Below, one piece after another: positions 9,841-22,989 of a DNA stretch of 64,000 nt. Position numbers and translations under genes: made by a program. The notes under the pieces are model-generated. The model saw only the letters and a list, made by a program, of their open reading frames with translations. It was not told the DNA's origin and did no database searches. Every line of letters starts with the position of its first letter. The first letter of the stretch is position 1. This DNA is from Aquatica leii (Eukaryota > Arthropoda > Insecta > Coleoptera > Lampyridae), in NCBI GenBank assembly GCA_035610365.1, contig CM069432.1, forward strand, positions 258,971,177 through 259,035,176, in the 5' to 3' direction.

Positions 9841-11700
9841 CTTCTGTCTGTGGAAGTTATTATTGCAAGCGTAGAATAGTTTCGTAAAAAAAAGTCGTTT
9901 GGGCGAATACGTATTTTTATGCGGTATTTGTATAAATTGCGAAGCATTTTGGACTGATTTCTATTAACGTGCGTATTGTGCAAATCAAACATTATTTATA
10001 TTACTTTACGAAGAATTGCATAAAACGAAGCTAACTAAATTACTTTATGCAGATTTTGCTAAACTAAAATGCTACGAAGATTATAAACGCAGACAAATTG
10101 TGCCAAAACGACGTCCAATATCATTTGCAAACAAAATGTCGCACTATGCAAAATGGCTTGTCAATAATTAGACACATAAATTGACGATATTCGCACCCAA
10201 AACGGCGGTTATTACATTCAAAATAATATAAAATCAACGCAGATAGCGACGCTGTGATAGGTTTAATTAGTTACCCAAATTTCGAAGCGAAGACTTTTCG
10301 ACGTTGTTTGATAAATTGGCAAAACACAAACACACGCCTTTGTCGGAGGTGAATCGTTGCGGAAATGGCGTGCCCTTCACGATCATTGATTTATGCGCAC
10401 ATACGTGTGCGCCAACTTAAAAAAATAGAAACCTGCCTTATCAACATCCTCCACAAATTTCAAAAACGGACTTATAATAATCGCATTTAGCAACAAAACA
10501 GTCTTCAAAAAATAAAAATCGCGCGTTTTATATTATTTTAATAATAATTCGTATTAAAAAAGCTTCGGTTTTTAAAATAACACGATTGTTCGCACCTTAA
10601 AAGAGCGTCTATTGACTTTGAAAAAGCAATGTTGCCGCTTCAAGTTTTTATACGATTTATTTTACTGCGTTTCAAATTACTTTAGAAATTTTCCCGTTTT
10701 TTCTTTTATTCTTGTAACATGTTATCAAACATGGTTTTGGAAAACATAAACAATTGTTAAAACAATGTAAATTGCGGGATTTAAAAGATTTTGGAAGATT
10801 CAATGCACCATGCACCAGAAAACATGGCTAACGAAGCACGAAATAAATCGAATACTACTCCTTCATTAAGAAATGCCTAAACTGGCTATATAGCAACATA
10901 TTTAACAGCGCAGGGTCGTACTTATGCTTACGGCTATAAGATAAACAAGTACCAGAATAAAAAGATCTTTTGCAAAAACTTTACTGTCATAAAAGTTCTC
11001 TCGAATGCGTGGATGTAGACTTGATACTAATCGTTGTCTATAACCACGCGTTCGAATAGCTAAGGAGATTTCTATTTCTGAATCATGTCACAGATCAAAT
11101 AGAAAAACTTCTTTGCAAAAATATCAAACCTATATTCAAAATCACTCAGATTCTTTCTTCTCACAAGAACAAATTTCTTATACTTTCATCTCAAGGTGTA
11201 TAAGCACGCCCCTTTTTGACCGTAACCCAATCAAAGTCGCGCTTAACCAACTGCAATGTTACTTCATTATATACGGAGACTACTACGAAATTTCGAATTT
11301 GGCTTCGTTCACTATTTGATATTTGAGGTTCTTAGCTAGATTTCGGTTGCTTATTGAAGTTTGATTTCTTTCACGCTCTGATTAAGCTCCTTGCGAAAGT
11401 GAGGGAAACGTTGGTAATTTTGAAGACGTATAGAATTCGCTATTACGCAAAAAAGGTGCTTAGAGAATAAAAAAAAAAGTAACAGCCTATGCAAATCACG
11501 AAAAAGTTCAATCAACCTTACATGTGAGAACTTTGGAAAACGACAATAAAATTTAAAAAAAAGCTTTAATTGATGTCACCCTTTGACTTTAGGATTAATG
11601 TTGGAACTCCCAAGTTGAACTACGGTTACTAACGTTTTCGAAATTATTGTAGGGAATAGATTAAATACAAATTAAACAAAACATTGTTATTGAGTACATA
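9841..11700. other. Upstream region of Rsf1 and 3' flank of the cyclophilin gene
   Basis: AT-rich DNA with no supported gene or recognisable transposon. The Rsf1 promoter and 5' UTR should lie in the first few hundred bases. The only open frame (11113-11319, plus, 68 codons) has no domain. Confidence 0.4.
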
Positions 11701-11703
11701 TCT

Positions 11704-12752
11704 TTAACAACTACTAGTAAACATTTTAGAAAATATCTGTTTCTCTTTTTGTAAATAATTAAATTTCATGCGTTTAGCATTTTTTAATTCATTTTGTATC
11801 AGTTTATCGTTTGGACAAAGCTTTAAAGCCTTCTTGAGATCAGCCAATGCTTTGTCATAATCTTTCAATCCGATCCGTGCTTGAGCTCTTCTATAAAACG
11901 CTTTTCCATTTTCCGCGTCGATTACTAACGCCTAAAAATGTACGGTTATAATTTACTCGTTTATTCATTACAAACGTACCTGGTCACAAAACAAGTTTGC
12001 ATCTTGAAATTTGCCCTTCTTCAAACGCACGGCCGCTAAGTTTAGCAACGAACTGACTTTCATACCTTGTATTAATTTCGAGTTAAGCCCTTTACCAGTT
12101 GTTAACAAATAATCGATGTAGCGTAAAGATTTTCTATATTTTCTATCTGAATCAATGTAGTTCTCCTGTTTAAAGAAGTAATTACCCGAATGTTTAATAT
12201 TACTAATAGCCTCCTCGAATTTTTCGTCGCAAGTTATGCTCCAGTCATCTGGCCACGGCGGGTATACATCTACAGTACCATCGTTCTCATTTATATTCCA
12301 CGGATCTCCAAATTTTAATTCGCCACTATTTTCAATAAAACACCGCTACAAAAAAAAATCTACATAATGTAATCTTAGATAAACACACATTTTTTTAATA
12401 ATCGCACCACAGTAGGGACATCGCCAATTCTCGGCACGTCTCCCATTTCACGTATAATATTTAATCCTTTACGAACTTGTCCAAACACTACATTCAAATT
12501 ATCTAAATGCGGACACGGAACAGTGGTTATATAAAACTGCGAATTGTTGCTGTTCGGTCCGGCATTGGCCATGCCTACTCTTCCTTCTTCTCCATGCTGC
12601 AAGCGTTTAAATTTATATTTGGTTTAAGTGCGACACATCACTTACCAGAAGTTCAAAATTTTCATCCTCGAACTTTTTTCCGTAGATACTTTCGCCTCCT
12701 GTTCCATCATCCTTTGTGATATCTCCACCTTGAACCATGAATTGTGGTACAA
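11704..12752 (-). CDS. PPID: Cyclophilin-40 (PPID), last four exons; 5' exons not found
   Basis: Exons on the minus strand: 12752-12646, 12596-12408, 12345-11980 and 11931-11704, all with GT-AG borders and consistent phase (295 residues visible). The first holds the cyclophilin FMVQGG and GTGGESIYG; the second [17 protein letters not shown] and [13 protein letters not shown]. The His in PHLD, where cyclophilin A has the drug-binding Trp121, is typical of Cyp40. The third and fourth exons carry three TPR repeats ([41 protein letters not shown]), the Hsp90-binding module. Cyp40 is a cytosolic prolyl isomerase and Hsp90 co-chaperone. The residue equivalent to catalytic His126 of cyclophilin A is Asn here. 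About 70 N-terminal residues, which would precede the split Val codon at 12752, were not seen upstream. Confidence 0.85.
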
Positions 12753-13490
12753 CTGAAACATGAACATTTACTTGTTAGATTACTTTTTTCGCAAAAAAAT
12801 ATTTGCATTCTACAACTAACTATTTTAGAAACGATTAATCAATAAATGTTGGAAAAAGATTAATAAAATATCGCCTCTAGTATATGCAACTCACGTTGCT
12901 CGACAGTTGATGATCGTTGATTTTACAAATACAAGATTTTTTTTATTTATCACTTCGTTATAATTTACGTAATTTACTCTTAATGCCTAGGATCAAAGAT
13001 ACGTAAAGATATACATAACAACCAAGGCGTTATGGATCCATAACGCCCTCATTACGCACTCAAAAGCATGCGCGTAACTAGACATCCGCGCTAGGAGTGC
13101 TATAAAAAGATATTGCAATGTGTCAGTTACTTTTTTGTTGACGGGGGCCTGGAGACGGTGCCTAGGTCCCCCTGTAGTTACGCCGGTGCTCAAAAATAAT
13201 ATGTATCTCTTTTCGTATTTTTGTTTAGATTTAGATGGTAACATGTTTTCTATTCCTTTTTGTGAATTTTCTTTCAACATATTTGTGACATAAAAAATGC
13301 AACACCAAGAAGAATGTTAGAATGTTTGAACCAAACTTGGCAGAAATGTTTAACTAGTGAAAGGTAGTAAATTAAATAAAATAAATAAATGATTAAAATT
13401 TCATTCAAAATAATCCAGTTGCCATGGAAAATTTGACGTTTTACTTGTTGTTACAATCAAACTATTTCTTGAGAGTTTAAGTCGATTTCG
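12753..13490. other. Upstream of the cyclophilin exon; contains a perfect palindrome
   Basis: No exon is recognised. A 22-bp perfect palindrome (GGCGTTATGGA plus its complement) lies at 13026-13047. The block 13020-13200 is richer in GC than its surroundings and may be a short repeat. A motif resembling a Tc1-type terminus (AAAAAATGCAACACC) is at about 13294. Confidence 0.4.
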
Positions 13491-13550
13491 GTATTGCTTT
13501 TGGTTGCAATTCTTTTGTTTTTGTGTTCTTCTTTATGTTTTGAGGCTGCG

Positions 13551-14541
13551 ATTATGACTAGAGTGCGGCAACGTGAAAATTATCAACAACTAAGTGAATT
13601 CGACAGAGGTCGCATTATTGGCTTACGTGAAGCTAGTTTTTCATTAAGAGAAATTGCTAACCGTCTTAACCGTAACCAATCCTCTGCAGTATGGTGTTAT
13701 CAAGTATGGTCTAAGAAGGCAAAGAACGGCATATACGAGGAAGTGGACGCCCGAAAGAGACAAAAATGGTCGAGGATCGCCATCTTCGATTAATGGCATT
13801 AAGAAACTGATTCACGAATACAAAATCAATAGCCGATCAAAGTTTTCGAAACAAAGGACGTCCTGTAACTCTTCGTACAGTTTTCCATCGAATTAAAGCT
13901 GGCGGCTCGTCATCGACAGCAACGTTTGAAGTTCTTGCGACTGGATTGGGACGTCGAATGGCATAGGGTGGCTTCAGTGACGAATCCCGATTCTGCTTGA
14001 TGATCGCATGATGGTGAGATGTAGACGTGGAGAACGTCGCAATGTGCAGTTTTTTTATTGATCGGCATGTTCACCACACTGTGAGGGTTATGGTATGGAA
14101 TGCAATTGTTTATGGAAGCAATTCGCAGTTGGTATTAATCACAAGCAATATGAATGCCTACCGATATGTTGATAAAGTGGTAGAACCCCATATCCTTCAA
14201 TTCCTCCAGGAGCTGAAAGACCCGATTTTCCAACAAGATAATACGCGTCCCCACATTGCAAGGCATTCTATGGAGCGCTTCCAACTGGCTAACCCAGATC
14301 TCCCGACCTTTCGCCTACCGAACATGTGTTGGACATGATGAGTAGAAGACTCAAGCAATTAGCCAATCCTCCACCGACACTAGAAGCTCTCCGGCATAAA
14401 TTACAGATTGCCTGGAATGCAATACCTCAGGAAGAAATCAACCTGGTTGAATCCATGGCAAGAGAAGGGTGCGGGAGTGTGAAACTAATAGAGGTGGTCC
14501 AACACATTATTAATATAGTCCATGAAGAAGAGACGTTATAG
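13551..14541 (+). pseudogene. Tc1-like transposase remnant
   Basis: The HTH region reads QLSEFDRGRIIGLREASFSL then REIANRLNRNQSS (about 13580-13690). After frameshifts the catalytic domain resumes with VRVMVWNAIVYGSNS (about 14080) and PIFQQDNTRPHIARHS (about 14225, second catalytic Asp region), then LEALRHKLQIAWNAIPQEEI (about 14380). This is the Tc1-family layout. The first catalytic segment is lost and the frame is broken several times. Confidence 0.8.
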
Positions 14542-15180
14542 ATTTAGTCTCGTATGAGCGTGTGATATATTCACTTATTCGGCTTGGTGTTTTACAGTTC
14601 GCGTTTGGTTGTCAACATGAGTTCTTGTGTAAAGAATACTAGCAATTTTGCTGTGCTATGCTCATTTGGTTTGCTTTATAGAATCGAATCAGAGCCTTAC
14701 TACTCAGATTCTATGACAGATCCGACGTACGAATGTGCCGAGACAACTACCTCGGAATCAAACAGCGCTTTTTGCACAGAAAGCGACAAAAACCATAGAA
14801 TTAACTGAAACATCTTCATTTGCTTTAACCAATCGTTTAAAGAACAGGAACTTCAATGTGTTCAAATCAGAATCCTCCTAATACGACTCTAATTCCCAAT
14901 GATCTTATTCCCAGTCCATTTGTCAATTCTGACTCATACTTTGAACAGAACAATTTAGGTGATGTATTAGAATTAGATAATAATGAGTAATGTTAAGTGC
15001 TGTCTATAATGTGAATTATTCAGATCCAGAAAAACACAAAAAGACTTTAATTTTGACACGTCTTGCAGAATGAGCCCAGACCTTGCAGATGCACTATACA
15101 TTTTTCAAATTACTGAAAGTTATGGTGGATCAGACCAAATAGGCGTCAGCTGGACAAAATTTTTAGCCAAAAATTAAGAA
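14542..15180 (+). other. Unassigned transposon-like remnant
   Basis: A 74-codon frame at 14584-14808 includes an acidic, Ser-rich stretch (YYSDSMTDPTYECAET). Its style recalls the N-terminal region of the transposon-like protein at 43500 ([16 protein letters not shown]), but similarity is too slight to assign. Broken frames follow. Confidence 0.3.
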
Positions 15181-15189
15181 TTTTTTGGG

Positions 15190-15800
15190 AATTTTATGTT
15201 ATATAGTTATAGTAATGATACCATCTATTCGACATGACTAGTCAACCAATATATTATCATAGGTTATGACTCAAAACCAAGGAAGTTTAACCATATATAC
15301 TAGATAGCTAACTAATAATTTAAGCGTGAAGCCAAAATCGGCCATTTGCTGGGTAGGCGAAATATTGTTATATGATTAATTAACGACGTTACGAGTAATA
15401 GTAGTGGTTACTATCTTGTAGGTATCTCACGAACTACTATTAAAGATGAAATTAATAATTTTTCAGCAATAAATTAGTAAGACACATTTACGCGGGTAAA
15501 TTCGATTAATTAAAAACGGGATGCCTTTTAGACCGAGAGCTGATTTGACAGTAGAAGAAATTTTTCTTAGTAGAAATTTGTAAGATGCTGACAAGTCACC
15601 GCTGTATGTCGCTAACACCATCACATTGAAACTGACCAATAACATTTTGCCTACCTCACAAATGGTCGATTATGGCTTCACTTTTTTATATGCAGTAGAT
15701 ATTCGAGTTAGCGATCAGTATATTAGTAGTAGAGGTAAACATTACTCAAAACAGATTCAAATTGCTACTCAAATTTTGGCATTATAACGATAATAAAATA
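15190..15800. repeat. Foldback (inverted-repeat) element
   Basis: The left arm near 15325-15380 contains GTGAAGCCAAAATCGGCCAT and GGTAGGCGAAATATTGTTAT. The complement of 15640-15690 contains GTGAAGCCATAATCGACCAT and GGTAGGCAAAATGTTATTGG. Similarity extends outward through TAGCTAACT and AGTTTAACC. There is no coding capacity, so a MITE-type foldback element is most likely. Confidence 0.7.
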
Positions 15801-16169
15801 ATTGATGTTTAAGGCGACCGTGAACAACTTCAATTTTATTAGCAACATTCTAATGCCTCGATAAATCTGCACTGCCGTTTGAAAGGGTTTTCTGATCTAG
15901 AAACTTCAAAAATTACATATTTGGTATCTTATACTACGGAGCATATGTAGCGAAACCGTTTTGCCCGAAAACCATTAGATATAGACGAAATACGCGTCGC
16001 CGAGAGCTCGAAGTAAATTTCCCTTTTAATAAAGTATCTCCAATTGCCCCAAGATGGCACAGCATAAATTTATGAGTCATATAATGTGAGTCTTAGTGAA
16101 AAAAGAGCCGCCAAACTAACAAACTGTTGTTCGCAACGCTAAAACTACAGAGAAAGAAAGAAAGTGGAA

Positions 16170-17650
16170 TGCCCTAATTTTAATAGATGTTAGAAACGCA
16201 TTTCACACGGCGTCATGGGGAAAAATCCTAAAGAAGCTCCGGAAGATAAAGATTAGCAATTACCTTGTGAGTGTAATCAAAGCGTACTTTACAAACCGTA
16301 CAGTACAGCTGCCATCTAAAGCTAGAAAAAGGTCACCGGCAGCGTCCTGCAGGGCTCAGTCCTCAGACCAACCTTTTGGAACGTCCTCTACGACGATGTA
16401 ATGTCGATATGCGTCCCAGAAGACGTCGAACTAATCTGTTATGCAGACGATCTGGCCGTGTCCGTGACAGCCAAAAACGCAAAAGATCTCGTTATCCAAA
16501 CTGACGAGACTCTCCATGGCATTAAACTATGGATGGAACAAAATAACTTAGAAATAGCTGTAGAAAAAACCGTAGCTATACAAACGCTAATACAAAACGT
16601 AACATCGGCAGCATTAAATTTAATCTCGGAGATCTCATTATTAGACCACGGCATTGTTCTTGATAAGGGGCTGCGTTTCGGTAAACACATCGAACACGTA
16701 TGCGATAAAGCTAGAAGAACAAACAGCGTTATGTAGCCTGTTACCAAATCTGCGGGGACCAAGTTCGAATAAAAGAAGAGTTTTAGCACTTTCTACTCAA
16801 TTAATTGTACTATACGGAGCACATATATAGGTAGAGGCAATGAAAATACAGCAATATCGAAGTAAGATTGAAACAACCCAAAGAAAAATGGCTCTTAGAG
16901 TATGCAGTGCATATAGGACGGTTTCAACAGCCGCAGTAATGATAGTAGCTGGATTGATACCAATCCACCTTATAGTCGATGATAGAAAGTGCTACTTCGA
17001 CCAGCGACAAGACACGAATAAGAAAGATAGGATAAAAGAGAGAAGCAATACGTATAAAAAATGGCAGGAAGAATGGGATACCACAACAACGGGCAGGTGG
17101 ACACATCGGTTAATCCCAAAAATAGAAAGCTGGTTAGAAAGAAAACATGGCCAGGTGTCCTTTCATTTGACACAGTGTCTAACAGGCCACGGAGTATTCT
17201 CATCATACACATACAGAATAGGAAAGAAACTATATCAAAAATGTGTCTACTGCACGAAAATAAACGACACTCCAGAGCACACAATGTTTCATTGTAAAGA
17301 TGAGAAAATGAAAGAGACACGCTATCAAAAACTCTAAAAGGCCAAAAAGTGATGCCAGAAAATATGGTAGAGTTTATGATTGAAAATAAAAACCACTAGG
17401 AAGTGATAAAAAGCTACCTGGAAAGAATCATGCAAGAAACAGAACAAGATGAGTTACGCACGGAAAATGTACAATAAAACAAAAAACTAGAAAATACCTG
17501 TAGATGGTTATGCCGAAAAGGCGGGAACTCTACAGCGTAGAAGCAAACGGAGAGGTATTGGCCGGTAAGCATGCTCAAGAGGGTATGAGTCCGGCACTAC
17601 CCTGCATCAGGGTGAACATGAATTTACCTCTTCGCAAAAAAAAACTAACA
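16170..17650 (+). mobile_element. R1-clade LINE, 5'-truncated and frameshifted
   Basis: Reverse transcriptase pieces: NALILIDVRNAFHTASWGKI (about 16175) and LICYADDLAVSV (YADD catalytic box, 16430). The C-terminal half at 16840-17337 has the R1-clade signature: RVCSAYRTVSTAA, GRWTHRLIPKIESWLERKHG, HLTQCLTGHGVFSSY and a CCHC knuckle (CVYC, then EHTMFHC). A conserved-looking 3' UTR follows (ATGCCGAAAAGGCGGGAAC, about 17510), ending in an A-rich stretch near 17640. A related element lies at 53950-55900. Confidence 0.85.
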
Positions 17651-18035
17651 AACTAATATTGGATCTAACAAAATGCTACGGTTTGGATATCAGGAAAAAT
17701 GCACAGGATAAGTACCGTTAATACATTATTTTGCATTTTGTATCATGTATTTTTTATAATAGTCTAAGAGGAAGTTTTGTAGATAATACACAATACTATT
17801 AATTTTTAGGAAGTTGGTATCTAAAACTTATATACCGGGGGTCCGGATAAGGATACGGAGCGGCTGTATCTTGAGAATGATCTAGAGGCCTAGAGGTTTC
17901 GGAAAAAAATATTTATAAATAAAGTTGCAAAGAGAAATGTCTGGAAATTATTTTGAAGTACGTCTTTTGTTGAAGCGTTTAGTTTAAAATAAATAAACTA
18001 GAGGGCGTTAAGTGTAGCGATTACTCATTTTTGTG
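17651..18035. other. Spacer, no feature recognised
   Basis: AT-rich sequence with no coding frame. It may include a decayed copia LTR or leader, but I could not match it to a second copy. Confidence 0.3.
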
Positions 18036-19880
18036 ATTTTTGGGAACAAGTTACATACATTTTTGTAACAGACTTTTAGCCGTCATAAAATTAGCTAAAT
18101 TTGCCATTATTGTGAAATACAGAGTATTGACTCTAGATTTTAATTTAAGAAATCGAAAAACTAGAATTAGCAAGGAACTGGACGCAATAGAAAAGGCAGG
18201 TAACACCATGATGTATCGTTTGCAGAGAAACTTTCCAGAACTAGATGATGAGTTAAAGATGTTAGTGAATTCAGAGTTACATAAACCGTTATTAATGAGA
18301 AGGATAATGCCAACGTTACCACCAGAATACTTTGAGCTCAACACTGTGTGGGAGTCAGTTTCAGCGTCAATAACCTAACGGAAAGATTGCGACTAATAGA
18401 CATGCGCCTGTGTTATAAATGCCATAAAGTTCGTCATTTTGCAAAATTATGTCCACAAAAAGTGTAAATTGCTCCCTGCCCACAAGCTCTACAGAAAATC
18501 TAAATCTACAAGGATGTGCATTTATTGGCACGATTCCTGCTGCTTCTATGCATATGACCAAGAATAAGGTACAAGCAATAGACCATGATTTTAGTTTTAA
18601 GGCAAGCCAAAGTGGTTGGGTGTAATTATATGCTTTAGGCTACCGAAGTTTACATTACCTCGTAAAAAGAATCTTCCATTGTGACATGAGAACTTATGCC
18701 AACAGAACAAACAGCATGTCCAAAAGGTGCTTGGAAAACATGAAGTTGATGTAGATGTTTACATAGATTTCTGTGATGAGTGCATGTTTGAGAAGCAAAG
18801 TTTTGGACTGCGTACAAATGCTCCAGAACTTATCCAAGCAGATGTTTGTGGTCCAAGTCAATTGGAGTAGCGAAGTAGTTCGTTTGCTTCAAAGATGATT
18901 GCTCTAGGTATAGACGTGTATTTTTCCTTAAAGAGAAATTAGAAGTTACTAAGTGTTTTGAAGCAGCATATGTGTTAAACCGAACTGGGCCTACAAAGAT
19001 AGGAAATAAAATACCAGTTCAATTATGGTTTCGATAGGACATCAATATTGAACACTTAGGAGTTTTTGATACATAGTGTTTTTCAACGGTAGAAAACCGT
19101 AGAAAAAGTTTAGTTCACAGTTATAAAATAACACCAAACTCAATGTAATGGTGCACAAAAATCTATACAACATGAACAACCACAAAAAATGAAAGCTTGG
19201 TTCCAGAGGAAGTAACTGGATAACAAACTGAGCAACCTAATGTCGTTGACTTCAAGTCGCAGAGTAATACGCAAACCTCTGTACTGAAATGATTACATTT
19301 ACTCTGCAGAACATGTCATATCCGAGTCTTACAATTCAGCAGTTGGTTCAAAAGATTCAAAGGAATAGAAACGCAATCAATGGGCCTTGCGTATTAAAAC
19401 AAAGACTGATGACAGTAGAGAACGGTTTAAAGCAAGATTGGTGGCCAAAGATTTCTCACACGAGGTAACTTTTGGTTCTGTAGCCCAGTTCGAGACAGTT
19501 CGAATGTTTCTAGGTGTAGCGGCATCTGAAAACCTTAACCTTGCCCTGTTTGATGTGACCACAGCCCTCTTATATGGCAAACAGAAAGAAAAAGTTTTGA
19601 TGAGCTTGGAGATTACGATGGACCACGTTGTTGGAACCAAATTTTGGCCTTTATATGTAACAAAAGTTTTACTCAAAGTGATTCTAATTCATGTTTGTTT
19701 GTATGCCTGAAGAATAAACGTAAACTACTTGCAGTTTATGTGGACGATGGCTTTGTAGCAGGAACAGATGAACTTTGGGATTCGGTCATTAGTGTCTTAA
19801 AAGGAGGATTTAAAATAACCATTCAATCTCATCGAAATTGCATATAGTTTGTCAACGGCTTCATGGGAATGCCAACATGA
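18036..19880 (+). mobile_element. Ty1/copia retrotransposon remnant
   Basis: Gag: a frame at 18150-18375 (ELDDELKMLVNSELHKPLLM), then a zinc knuckle CYKCHKVRHFAKLC (C-x2-C-x4-H-x4-C) at about 18410. Next come the GAG-pre-integrase CDECMFEKQ and NAPELIQADVCGP (about 18775-18860) and integrase VLNRTGPTKIGNKIPVQLWF (about 18970). The reverse transcriptase has RFKARLVAKDFSHEVTFGSV and NLALFDVTTALLYG (about 19420-19580), then LAVYVDDGFVAGT (YVDD box, about 19730). It is heavily frameshifted and cut off near 19880. Confidence 0.85.
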
Positions 19881-20219
19881 TAAATGTCATGGGCATTCGA
19901 GATGGCAACACAGTCAAGTTCTGAAACCGCTTTGTACGCTTGGAGCACCGCGCGACCTGCGGCCCGGAAGGAAGCGGCAGTGCATACAAAAACCAATTGT
20001 ATGAGTTCGAGAAAGGTGTAGTCCAGGTATTGCAGATTGATTATAACTCCTAAAAATCCGAAGAAAAACGTTATGAAAACTTTAAATGCGATTTGCAGAA
20101 AAAACTATTCGGTCGATTTTAATGTCGTTTTAGGACATTTGTAGAGGTTGAAGTGGCTATGATTATAACCAACTTAAATAAAACATTCACCAAATTATCG
20201 GTTTTTTATCTAAGTTTAA

Positions 20220-21180
20220 ATGCAAAAAAATTTTTTTGACTTTGTAAGTAAAGACTTACTAAAAGACTGCGACACTTTCGCATACGCAGACTACATCACT
20301 GTCACGGTGTCTGCAATTTCTAGACGAGACTTAAAGACAAAATCCAACACGTGTCTAGACATCGCTAGCAGCAACAAACTGATGGCTTCAGCTGACTACA
20401 TACACGGTTTTCGGTTCCACTTTAAAGATCCTTCGTTGCGCCACAACAACATTCTCGTCCGTAGGGTTTTCGACTTCAAGTACCTCGGACTTTCGCTTGA
20501 CGACACGTTAAGTTTTGTAAAACGTTGCCCTTTCGTGGTTGACAAGTGCACTTGTTCTAGAAATGCTCACGTTTCAAATAAAACCTACACAAGAAATCTC
20601 TTGCAAATATCTTTAACAGTATAGTTAGACCCATGTGCACCTGTGGCTTAACACATTTGGTACCACCGAGTTTGACATTCTCACGTGGATAAGAAACTGG
20701 CGTCCCTCCAATCCTTATTTCTCAGAACTATTCTCGGAGCATATCGCACCGTTCCTGTACATACAATCTGTAATATTTAGACCTGCATCTACTTTTGCAG
20801 AAAATGTACTGCATCAAAGTCTTAGGCAAGGCTGGCTCGTGCACATTCTAAGAACAGCACGTCTCTCCGTCCTTTACAGCAACCAAGAGCCACTTATCCC
20901 CTCCTGGTGCACTCTGGATAGCCTCTGTGTTGGGTCTCCAGTACAGATGTCAAAGAAATGACTGACACCTTCTATATTTCACCTTGTGATGTTGCCCTTA
21001 AAACGGATACATCTGTATCCAATTCCGAGTTTGAGCGTAAATTTGAGCTTGGTCAACGGCCGAGACGAAAACGTTACGGCGCGGCCATTTCACTGACAAA
21101 CCACTTCAGCGACGAGACAATACGGCGCCAAATACTAAACTCATTTTTATTTTTTTTGTTGCATAAGTATCTTTGTTGAA
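20220..21180 (+). mobile_element. Non-LTR retrotransposon remnant (end of reverse transcriptase)
   Basis: FAYADYITVTV at about 20276 is a mutated YADD box. NKLMASADYIHGFRFHF and VRRVFDFKYLGLSLDDTLSF are the usual downstream RT blocks. The weakly open C-terminal part runs to 21180 with frame changes. The clade is not assigned; it differs from the R1-type copies in this window. Confidence 0.65.
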
Positions 21181-22985
21181 TAGCGTAGAAATATCTACTT
21201 TTCTAACGATTAAATTTTAAGTTGCAATTCTTTTCTACTGACGGATAAACAACTTTGCCACCGCCGACGTATGAATACCTGACCTCGAGGAATTTGGTTG
21301 AGTTTTATGCTGTCAGATGGCGTTGAAACGCAAAAGGATCGTAAAATATGAAACCAATCTTTTGGATGTGTGAGTCAGGGGACGACGCACAGATATATTT
21401 CTGATCAGCACACATTGTAGGTTAGTATTTACACATGGCAGGCGCGGATCCAGCGATTAGCCCACCTAAAAAAATCAGTTGGTTAATCTTTTAGAAAAAC
21501 TATTGCACTGCATACTATTATGATGTTATTCTGATGCCCCCCCCCCTTCAATGTTTCGACATCCGACCCTGACACGTGGTGAACGTTGTATCGAGGTGCA
21601 AACTATTTCTTGTTATTTTAGCTTCTATGGCGTACTCCTGGAATTAAGCTTGCTATGATATGCTCCTGTAATTAAACTTTTAAGACATGCTTCTGTAAAT
21701 CATCTTTGATGGCATATTCCTGTACGTCAGTGAAGGTGGTCTAATTGCGACAGAGTACTTCCAAAAGTATTTACTTTCAAATTATTTCAACGGTAAATAA
21801 ACCGGGGAAAGAACGCTGTATCGACCGTAACTTGATCGCGTGCTGTTGGGGTCTTTCGGATCGCTCCTCGCTTATAACAATTCGTCGATTGTCAGAATGT
21901 TTAAAGTAACGAATTAATTAATGTAATTATAATCGTTGTCCTTTAACATGTGCACTTAGTAAACGGTTATCTTTACTCCGTTTACAAGATTATCACTTAA
22001 CCTTCATAAATTTTAATATTATAATAAATGTAAAAAGATTGGAAGTATGCGTCGAAGTTTATCATGTTACCGGGTGATACAATCTCATGTAAATATCTGA
22101 ACTCGCGAACTTGACGTCAATGCCACGGGCGGATTATAATCAAATCAATTACACGGGTGTATCTAACTATTGCTACCGTTGGTGAATTGCGGCGATATAT
22201 TAAAATATCTGCTTCCACGGTCTACCTTAGACTTGTTTTGTATTTTCCGTATTTGTGTCATAAGTATAACGATACCAGTGGCGTAGCCACAGGAGCAATA
22301 AAAACTTTGTAAACAATGATCGTTATTTTCCTTCGTGAGGGCCGGTTGTCGTAGATAAACGATACAACAAAAAAAAATGAAATTAGAAATTAATAAAGGA
22401 AACTGTCTTTTTCTTATTTGGAACAAGTGTTTTATTTCTTGAAGTACTTTGGGGATTGCGGGTCTGGGATTTCCTTTTCTCTAGCTTAGACGTGCAGTAC
22501 ATTACTCATCCGTAAGAAAAGGTGGCGCAAAGGCTTATCGGAGTAGTACTTTTGTTCTAATTATCCGACCCACGACCATCTGCGGCGAAGCTAGCCAATA
22601 TTGATTTATAAAAACAAATAATTTTGAAAACCTTAAATTGTTGTTGGAGAGAAAGAGTTCTACAGTATAGAAATAAATAGTTTTCTTTGCCCGAACTTTT
22701 AAATAACAACTTGAAATTAAAAAAAGTTCAATGATTATTTTTTATTATTGTGTTATTCAATTGTATTGATTATTCAATTTATTCCATTTGTAAATTGTGG
22801 ATAATTCCTCTTAGGTATTCTATTACTGTTCGGACCTGTGGATACCCGCGAACAATGTTTAAAATTCTATCGTCACATTCTATGTATTTTCTTTGTTTTT
22901 TAAGAGGAGCATTACCTACAATAAATTTTTTATACTCAAAATTTACACTGTTCTGAGATTTCTCGAGACCATCAATAAACTTTCA
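21181..22985. other. No gene recognised
   Basis: AT-rich DNA with short open frames only. A CAGTGGCGTAGCC string at 22276 resembles a hAT-type terminus, but no matching second end was found. A C10 run lies at about 21538. Confidence 0.35.
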
Positions 22986-22989
22986 TATA

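Noticed and set aside
12993-13280. 95-codon minus-strand frame as a missing cyclophilin exon
   Set aside because: It has no cyclophilin motif and includes the palindrome and repeat-like sequence.
22276-22300. hAT-like terminus CAGTGGCGTAGCC
   Set aside because: No inverted partner or 8-bp duplication was found nearby.
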